From NCBI GenBank assembly GCA_964532485.1, contig CAZHKE010000001.1, forward strand, positions 80,003-144,002: a stretch of DNA of 64,000 nucleotides, written 5' to 3'. Numbering within the stretch: the first letter of the stretch is position 1; the number at the start of each line of letters is the position of its first letter. Position numbers and translations under genes: made by a program. The DNA comes from DATBSK01 sp964532485 (GTDB lineage Bacteria; Actinomycetota; Acidimicrobiia; IMCC26256; PALSA-555). Positions 59,608 through 64,000 of this stretch are shown here, one piece after another. The notes beneath the pieces were generated by a model, which ran no database searches, was not told the origin of the DNA, and was given only the letters and a program-made list of their open reading frames with translations.

Positions 59608-60990
59608 GTGAGGTCGACGGCGAAGTGGATGGGCCTCGTCGCTGGCGTGACCATCCTGTCGGGGCTCCTGTTCGGATACGACCAGGGCGTCATCTCCGGC
59701 GCGCTGCCGTTCATCTCCGATGACTTCGGCCTGAGCGACTTCCTCGAAGAGGTCGTCACGTCGTGGGTCACGCTCGGTGCGCTCTTCGGTGCCTTGATCG
59801 CCGGCGCGGTCGCCGACCGCGAGGGACGCCGCCGCACGCTGATCGTCGCAGGCGCGCTGTTCTTCCTGGGCGCGCTGATCCAATCGACGGCTCCCGACAC
59901 GGCCATCCTCGTCGTCGGGCGCTTCGTGATCGGGTTCGGCGTCGGCATCGCTTCGGTTGCCGCACCGCTCTACGCGGCTGAGATGGCACTCGCCCAGACG
60001 CGTGGTCGTCTCGTCTCCGCGTACCAGCTCGCGATCGCGATCGGGATACTGCTCGCGGAGATCATCGACTCGCTGCTGAGCTCGTCCGAAGAGTGGCGCG
60101 TCATGCTCGGGCTCTCGGTCGTGCCCGGCGCGCTGCTCGTCCTGCTGATGATCTTCATGCCTGACACGCCGCGCTGGCTGCTCAAGGTCGGGCGAGGAGA
60201 CGCGGCGCGCTCGTCCTGGGACAAGGTGCACGGCACCGAGCACGAGGCCGCGGGCATCAAGGCCATCGAGAGCAGTCTCGAGGAGGAGATGAAGCAGTCC
60301 GCCCGCTGGCGCGAGGTGCTCGCACCATCGGTGCGTCCGATGCTCAAGATCGGTCTCGGGCTCGCGATCTTCCAGCAGGTGACCGGGATCAACGCGATCA
60401 TCTACTACTCCGATCGCATCTTCGCCGATGCCGGGCTGACGACCGTCCAGCAGCAGACCGACGCGACGATCCTCGCGGTCGGTGTCGTGAACGTGGTCGC
60501 GACATTCGTCGCCATCGCGTTCATCGACCGGTTCGGTCGCCGCCCGCTGCTGATCGCCGGGCTCGTCGGGATGGCGCTCAGCCTCTTCGGCCTCACACTC
60601 TCGTTCTTCGCGCTCGAGGGCTACGACTCGGTGAAGGGCCCGAGCATCCTCGGGATCGCGACGCTCGTGTGCCTCGTCGCGTTCATCGCGTCGTTCGCGT
60701 TCTCCCTCGGCCCGGTGACCTGGACGATGATCTCGGAGATCTTCCCGACGCGCATCCGGGGAAAGGGCGTCGCCGTCGCGACTGCGGTCAACTGGGCTGC
60801 CGCCTTCGCGGTGAGCGCGAGCTTCCTCAGCATCATCGACGTGATCGGCACCGAAGGCGCGTTCCTCCTGTTCACGGTCCTGAGCATCGTGGCGCTGTGG
60901 TGGGTGAAGCGGTACGTGCCCGAGACGAGGGGCAAGACGCTGGAGGAGGTCCAGGCCGACTTCGCCGAACGGGCACACGAATCGGTCTGA
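59608..60990 (+). CDS. MFS transporter, sugar-porter family
   Basis: About 460 residues from the GTG after GGGAGGAGC. Twelve predicted helices with sugar-porter signatures: GYDQGVISGALPF in helix 1, VADREGRRRTLIVAG, RFVIGFGVGIASVAAPLYAAEMALAQTRGRL, QQVTGINAIIYYSD, DRFGRRPLLIAG, and PETRGKTLEEVQADF at the C-terminus. The family moves sugars, polyols or myo-inositol with protons, although some members carry aromatic or steroid-like acids. It is flanked by the SDR and the FadE pair; the ligand is unknown. Confidence 0.87.
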   Translation: MRSTAKWMGLVAGVTILSGLLFGYDQGVISGALPFISDDFGLSDFLEEVVTSWVTLGALFGALIAGAVADREGRRRTLIVAGALFFLGALIQSTAPDTAILVVGRFVIGFGVGIASVAAPLYAAEMALAQTRGRLVSAYQLAIAIGILLAEIIDSLLSSSEEWRVMLGLSVVPGALLVLLMIFMPDTPRWLLKVGRGDAARSSWDKVHGTEHEAAGIKAIESSLEEEMKQSARWREVLAPSVRPMLKIGLGLAIFQQVTGINAIIYYSDRIFADAGLTTVQQQTDATILAVGVVNVVATFVAIAFIDRFGRRPLLIAGLVGMALSLFGLTLSFFALEGYDSVKGPSILGIATLVCLVAFIASFAFSLGPVTWTMISEIFPTRIRGKGVAVATAVNWAAAFAVSASFLSIIDVIGTEGAFLLFTVLSIVALWWVKRYVPETRGKTLEEVQADFAERAHESV

Positions 60991-60992
60991 CC

Positions 60993-61006
60993 TGTAACGT
61001 GTTCTC
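60993..61006. promoter_or_regulatory. KstR-like box, one mismatch (T-GT-AAC-GT-GTT-CT-C)
   Basis: Agrees with TNNAACNNGTTNNA except for the final base. It begins 3 bp after the MFS stop and lies about 55 bp upstream of the FadE26-like start, the expected place for an operator of the FadE pair. Confidence 0.45.
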
Positions 61007-61060
61007 GTTTCGGGCGCCCGCGAGCAACTCGGCCGTGGAGCGCCCGGCGGAGGTGACGCG

Positions 61061-62236
61061 ATGTACGTCGGTCTGACCGAAGAGCAGGGGCAGCTCCAAC
61101 AGGAGGTCCGTGACTACTACAAGCAGCTGCTGACCCCCGAGGTACGGGCCAAGCTCGCCGGCTCGGGTGGTGTGGGCGACGAGCAGCGCAAGGTCGTCCG
61201 GCAGATGGGCGAGGACGGCTGGCTCGGCGTCGGCTGGCCGAAGGAGTGGGGCGGTCGCGGCTTCAGCGCGGTCGAGCAGTTCATCTGGTTCGACGAGTCC
61301 ATGCGCGCCGGCGCACCCGTGCCGATGCTCACGATCAACACCGTTGGTCCGACGATCATGAACTACGGCTCCGACGAGCAGAAGCAGTTCTTCCTCCCGA
61401 AGATCCTGAGAGGCGAGATCCACTTCTGCATCGGCTACTCCGAGCCGGGCGCAGGCACCGACCTCGCAGCGCTCCAGACCAAGGCCGAGCGCGACGGCGA
61501 CGAGTACGTCATCAACGGCCAGAAGATGTGGACGAGCCTGGCGAGCGAGGCCGACTACGTGTGGCTCGCGGTGCGCACGAACCCCAACGTCAAGAAGCAC
61601 AAGGGCATCTCGCTGTTCGTGATCCCGATGGACACGCCCGGCATCAAGGTGCTTCCCATCAACGTGATGGGGGAGACCGACATCAACCAGGTCTTCTACG
61701 AGGACGTGCGCGTCCCCGCATCGACGCGGGTCGGCGAGGAGAACGAAGGCTGGCGGCTCATCACCAACCAGCTCAACCACGAGCGCGTCACGCTGTGCTC
61801 GTCGGGCATCGTCGAGCGCGCGCTCAACGACGTGCGCGAGTGGGCGCAGCAGTCGAAGGTGGCCGACGGCTCGCGGGTCATCGACCAAGAGTGGGTGCAG
61901 CTGTCGCTTGCTCGGGTGCACGCGAGGCTCGAGTACCTGCGCCTCATGAACTGGAAGATCGCGTCCGAGGCGGCCAAGGGCGCACTGCAGCCCGCAGACG
62001 CGTCGGCGACGAAGGTGTTCGGCACCGAGTTCTACCTGGAGGCGTTCCGCCTGCTCATGGAGATCCTCGGGCAGAACGCGTACCTGAAGCAGCAGGCGCC
62101 CGGTGCGGTGCTCCAGTCGCGGCTCGAGAACTCGTACCGCGGTCTCATCATCCTCACGTTCGGTGGTGGTGTGAACGAGGTGCAGCGCGATCTGATCGCG
62201 GTGTTCGGCCTCGGCATGCCGTTGGCTCCGCGGTAG
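61061..62236 (+). CDS. fadE26: Acyl-CoA dehydrogenase, FadE26/ChsE4-like subunit
   Basis: A 391-residue acyl-CoA dehydrogenase: TEEQGQLQQEVRDYYKQLLTPEVR, GWLGVGWPKEWGGRG, YSEPGAGTDLAALQT (FAD contact), VINGQKMWTSLASEADYVWLAVRTNP, NHERVTLCSSG and LTFGGGVNEVQRDLI. It matches mycobacterial FadE26 over most of its length, which with FadE27 forms the alpha2-beta2 ChsE4-ChsE5 enzyme for C27/C24 sterol side chains. The adjacent next gene is the matching partner. It is also the closest relative of the interrupted gene at 51.7 kb. Confidence 0.83.
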   Translation: MYVGLTEEQGQLQQEVRDYYKQLLTPEVRAKLAGSGGVGDEQRKVVRQMGEDGWLGVGWPKEWGGRGFSAVEQFIWFDESMRAGAPVPMLTINTVGPTIMNYGSDEQKQFFLPKILRGEIHFCIGYSEPGAGTDLAALQTKAERDGDEYVINGQKMWTSLASEADYVWLAVRTNPNVKKHKGISLFVIPMDTPGIKVLPINVMGETDINQVFYEDVRVPASTRVGEENEGWRLITNQLNHERVTLCSSGIVERALNDVREWAQQSKVADGSRVIDQEWVQLSLARVHARLEYLRLMNWKIASEAAKGALQPADASATKVFGTEFYLEAFRLLMEILGQNAYLKQQAPGAVLQSRLENSYRGLIILTFGGGVNEVQRDLIAVFGLGMPLAPR

Positions 62237-62299
62237 GCGAAGTGAGCAGTCCTTCAGATCGACGAGTTGGCGCTGACTGAGCGCCGAGCGAACGGAGCA

Positions 62300-63430
62300 A
62301 TGGAAGTGGACTTTGGTTTCAGCGAAGAGCAGCAAGACCTCCAGGGCCTCGCGCAGCAGATCCTCGAGGGGGAGCTGTCGCACGAGCGCCTGAAGGAGGT
62401 CGAGGGGGGCGACGAGAACTTCGACCGCGAGCTGTGGGCAAAGCTCGCCGAGGCGGGCATCCTCGGCATCGCGCTCCCCGAGGCCAGCGGGGGCGGTGGA
62501 TACGGCTACCTCGAGGCCGCGCTCGTGCTCGAGCAGGTGGGTCGCACCGTCGCGCCCGTCCCCTACTACGCGACGGTCATCGCCGCGCTGCCGATCGCGA
62601 GGTTTGGTACCGACGCGCAGAAGGACGCGCTGCTGCCGGGTGTGATCAGCGGCGAGCTGATCCTGTCGGCCGCGCTCACCGAGGCCGGCACCGATCCCTT
62701 GCATCCGACGACCACGGCGAAGCCCGATGGCGACGGCTACCTGCTCGACGGCGTGAAGGACTGCGTACCCGCCGGCCCGCTCGCCGATCGCGTGCTGTGC
62801 CCGGCGATCACGCCCGACGGCAAGGAGATCGTCGCGATCGTCGACCCCGACGCGGAGGGCGTCACGCGTGAGCGGCAGGACACGACGAACCAGCACGCCG
62901 AAGCGCGCCTGACGCTACAGGGCGTGAAGGTCGGTGCCGCCGACGTGCTCGGTGCGGTCGACGAGGGTGCGGAGGTGCTGCGCTGGACCGTGGAGCGCGC
63001 GACCGCGGCGCTGTGCGCGATCGCGATCGGCATCTGCGAAGAGGCCGTGAAGATGACGGCCGAGTACACCAAGACGCGCGAGCAGTTCGACCGTCCGATC
63101 GCCACGTTCCAAGCTGTGGGGCAGCGCGCGGCCGACGCGTACATCGACACCGAGGCCGTGCGGCTCACCGCCTGGCAGGCGATCTGGCGGCTGTCGGAGG
63201 AGATCGACGCGTCGACCGAGGTCGCGGTGGCCAAGTTCTGGGCCGCCGAGGGCGGTCAGCGCGTCGTGCACGCCGCGCAGCACCTCCACGGTGGCATGGG
63301 GGTGGATCGTGACTACCCGCTGCACCGCTACTTCCTGTGGGCGAAGTGGCTCGAGCTCTCGCTCGGCGGCGCCACTCGTCAGCTCCTCACCATCGGCAAG
63401 CACCTCGCCGACGAACCGGTCTCGGCCTGA
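62300..63430 (+). CDS. fadE27: Acyl-CoA dehydrogenase, FadE27/ChsE5-like subunit
   Basis: A 376-residue acyl-CoA dehydrogenase from ATG-EVDFGFSEEQQDL. ENFDRELWAKLAEAGILGIALPEASGGGGYGYLEAALVLEQVG, TAEYTKTREQFDRPIATFQAVGQRAADAYID and HGGMGVDRDYPLHRYFLWAK agree with FadE27-type subunits; the FAD-binding loop found in the partner (PGAGTDL) is replaced by TEAGTDPLHPTTT, as expected when only one subunit carries FAD contacts fully. It lies 63 bp downstream of the FadE26-like gene and should assemble with it. Confidence 0.83.
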   Translation: MEVDFGFSEEQQDLQGLAQQILEGELSHERLKEVEGGDENFDRELWAKLAEAGILGIALPEASGGGGYGYLEAALVLEQVGRTVAPVPYYATVIAALPIARFGTDAQKDALLPGVISGELILSAALTEAGTDPLHPTTTAKPDGDGYLLDGVKDCVPAGPLADRVLCPAITPDGKEIVAIVDPDAEGVTRERQDTTNQHAEARLTLQGVKVGAADVLGAVDEGAEVLRWTVERATAALCAIAIGICEEAVKMTAEYTKTREQFDRPIATFQAVGQRAADAYIDTEAVRLTAWQAIWRLSEEIDASTEVAVAKFWAAEGGQRVVHAAQHLHGGMGVDRDYPLHRYFLWAKWLELSLGGATRQLLTIGKHLADEPVSA

Positions 63431-63440
63431 AGACCCGGGT

Positions 63441-63478
63441 TGCGTCCCACACCCGCGCATGCCGGGGTGAGAGACGCA
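63441..63478. repeat. 38-bp inverted-repeat element (REP-like family, copy 5)
   Basis: TGCGTC...GACGCA outer stem with an inner CACCC/GGGTG stem, about 90% identical to copy 3. It follows the FadE27-like stop by 10 bp and forms the left half of an inverted pair with copy 6. Confidence 0.75.
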
Positions 63479-63487
63479 GGGTCGTCA

Positions 63488-63525
63488 TGCGTCTCTCACC
63501 GGGAAATGCGCGGGGGAGGGACGCA
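63488..63525. repeat. 38-bp inverted-repeat element (REP-like family, copy 6, inverted)
   Basis: The mirror image of copy 5 across a short spacer; together with flanking ACCCGGGT-like bases they make a roughly 46-bp-arm inverted repeat. Its right end merges with the hydantoinase-like reading frame. Confidence 0.7.
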
Positions 63526-64000
63526 ACCCGGGGTTACGGACGCCGATCTCCTGCTGGGATACCTGGACGAGAACTACTTCCTGGGCGGCGAAATGAAGCT
63601 GGACAAGGCGGCGGCGAAGCGCGGGGTAGAGGAAAAGATCGCCGGTCCCCTTGGGGTTCCCTTTATCCAGGCGGTCTGGGGCATTCACGATCTCATCAAC
63701 GAGACCATGGCCGGTGCCGCCAAGACGCACATCGCGGAAAAGGGCGGCAATCCCAAGGTTGCCACGGTTATTGCCTTTGGCGGCGCGGGTCCCGTACACG
63801 CCTACGGCCTGGCCAAAAAGCTGGGGGCACCCAGGCTCATCGTGCCGCCCAATGCGGGCGTGGGCTCCGCCTTGGGCTTTTTCACCGCCCCAAGGGCCTT
63901 TGATCTCCTTAGAAGCCACAAGGTGGCGCTTGAAGATGCCAATTTTCAAGAGATCGAAGGCATCTTCCGGGAAATGGAGACCGAAGGGGCGCGTACCCTC
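63506..64000 (+). pseudogene. Hydantoinase A (HyuA/oxoprolinase) internal fragment, truncated at both ends
   Basis: The frame from 63506 reads MRGGGTQPGVTDADLLLGYLDEN and continues open to the window end. GGTQPGVTDADLLLGYL, GIHDLINETMAGAAKTH, IAFGGAGPVHAYGLAKKLG and IVPPNAGVGSALGFF are the middle-to-late part of N-methylhydantoinase A/acetone carboxylase-type HyuA proteins, whose preceding several hundred residues are missing. Codons here include TTT, AAA, AGA, AGG, ATT, CTT and GTA, rare in the rest of the window, so the segment comes from another genome or was transferred. ATP-dependent ring opening cannot occur from this fragment alone. Confidence 0.7.

Noticed and set aside
63441..63533. 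CRISPR-like repeats at the paired inverted elements
   Set aside because: The two copies are inverted relative to each other, have no unique spacers of regular length, and no cas genes are near.
63337..63903. A plus-strand ORF crossing the junction, and the opposite-strand ORF in the last 500 bp
   Set aside because: Both produce low-complexity sequence; the frame from 63506 carries the recognisable HyuA motifs.
1..64000. tRNA, rRNA or riboswitch genes
   Set aside because: All gaps between genes are under 150 bp, and none shows a cloverleaf, rRNA core or known riboswitch consensus that I can recognise.

Overview
The window is about 70% GC and almost fully coding. Genes are short-spaced and often overlap by GTGA or ATGA, many start codons are GTG, and a number of genes appear to be leaderless. 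Together with F420/flavin luciferase-like oxidoreductases, Liv-type ABC transporters and the steroid gene types below, this points to a high-GC actinobacterium, most likely a member of Acidimicrobiia or a relative, probably from a metagenome assembly (there is a run of ten Ns). I see no rRNA, tRNA, CRISPR array, prophage or transposase.

The dominant theme is catabolism of sterols and other branched or alicyclic acids through CoA thioesters. By remembered similarity to mycobacterial cholesterol genes, the window carries a FadA5-like thiolase (1912-3090), a FadD19-like side-chain CoA ligase (4828-6453), a KshA/DAF-36-like Rieske oxygenase (8900-10024), a FadD3-like ligase (35525-37117), a CYP125-like P450 (56354-57604) and a ChsE4/ChsE5-like (FadE26/FadE27) acyl-CoA dehydrogenase pair (61061-63430). 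An AMACR, two family III CoA-transferase-fold proteins, a thiolase-like/DUF35 pair, many SDRs, two HSL esterases and several hotdog thioesterases accompany them. Four sequences fit or nearly fit the KstR box TNNAACNNGTTNNA and lie in front of two transporter binding-protein genes, an SDR/LLM pair and the acyl-CoA dehydrogenase pair.

Layout: 0-9 kb, side-chain activation and beta-oxidation, mostly minus strand. 9-13.6 kb, a plus-strand operon (Rieske, methyltransferase, TetR, thiolase-like, DUF35) and a small secreted protein. 13.6-19.6 kb, minus strand: thioesterase, ABM-like protein, a TerB/Coq4-like fusion, EthD, SDR, alcohol dehydrogenase and a second Rieske oxygenase. 19.7-26.4 kb, a Liv-type importer with two tandem binding proteins, a fused LivH-LivM permease and a fused LivG-LivF ATPase. 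26.4-35.5 kb, MFS, SDR, unknown proteins, an M24 pair (one with lost metal ligands), amidohydrolase, LLM and esterase. 35.5-48.9 kb, FadD3-like ligase, secreted protein, orphan binding protein, two D-aminoacylase-like amidohydrolases, aldehyde and alcohol dehydrogenases, cyclase, SDR and PPOX. 49-63.4 kb, SDRs, AttH-like protein, BKACE, interrupted acyl-CoA dehydrogenase, CoA-transferase, P450, LLM, MFS and the FadE pair.

The most interesting non-genic structure is threefold. First, a family of six 38-39 bp inverted-repeat elements sharing TGCGT(C/A)...(G/T)ACGCA ends. Second, a palindrome CTGACG-N3-CGTCAG that sits just upstream of promoter -10 boxes of at least three catabolic genes. Third, direct repeats that copy gene 3' ends (54, 60 and 30 bp). 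The last ~470 bp (hydantoinase HyuA fragment) differ in codon use and join the rest inside one of the inverted-repeat elements, so they are probably an assembly chimera. Gene functions are inferred from motifs and remembered homologues; no search was run.
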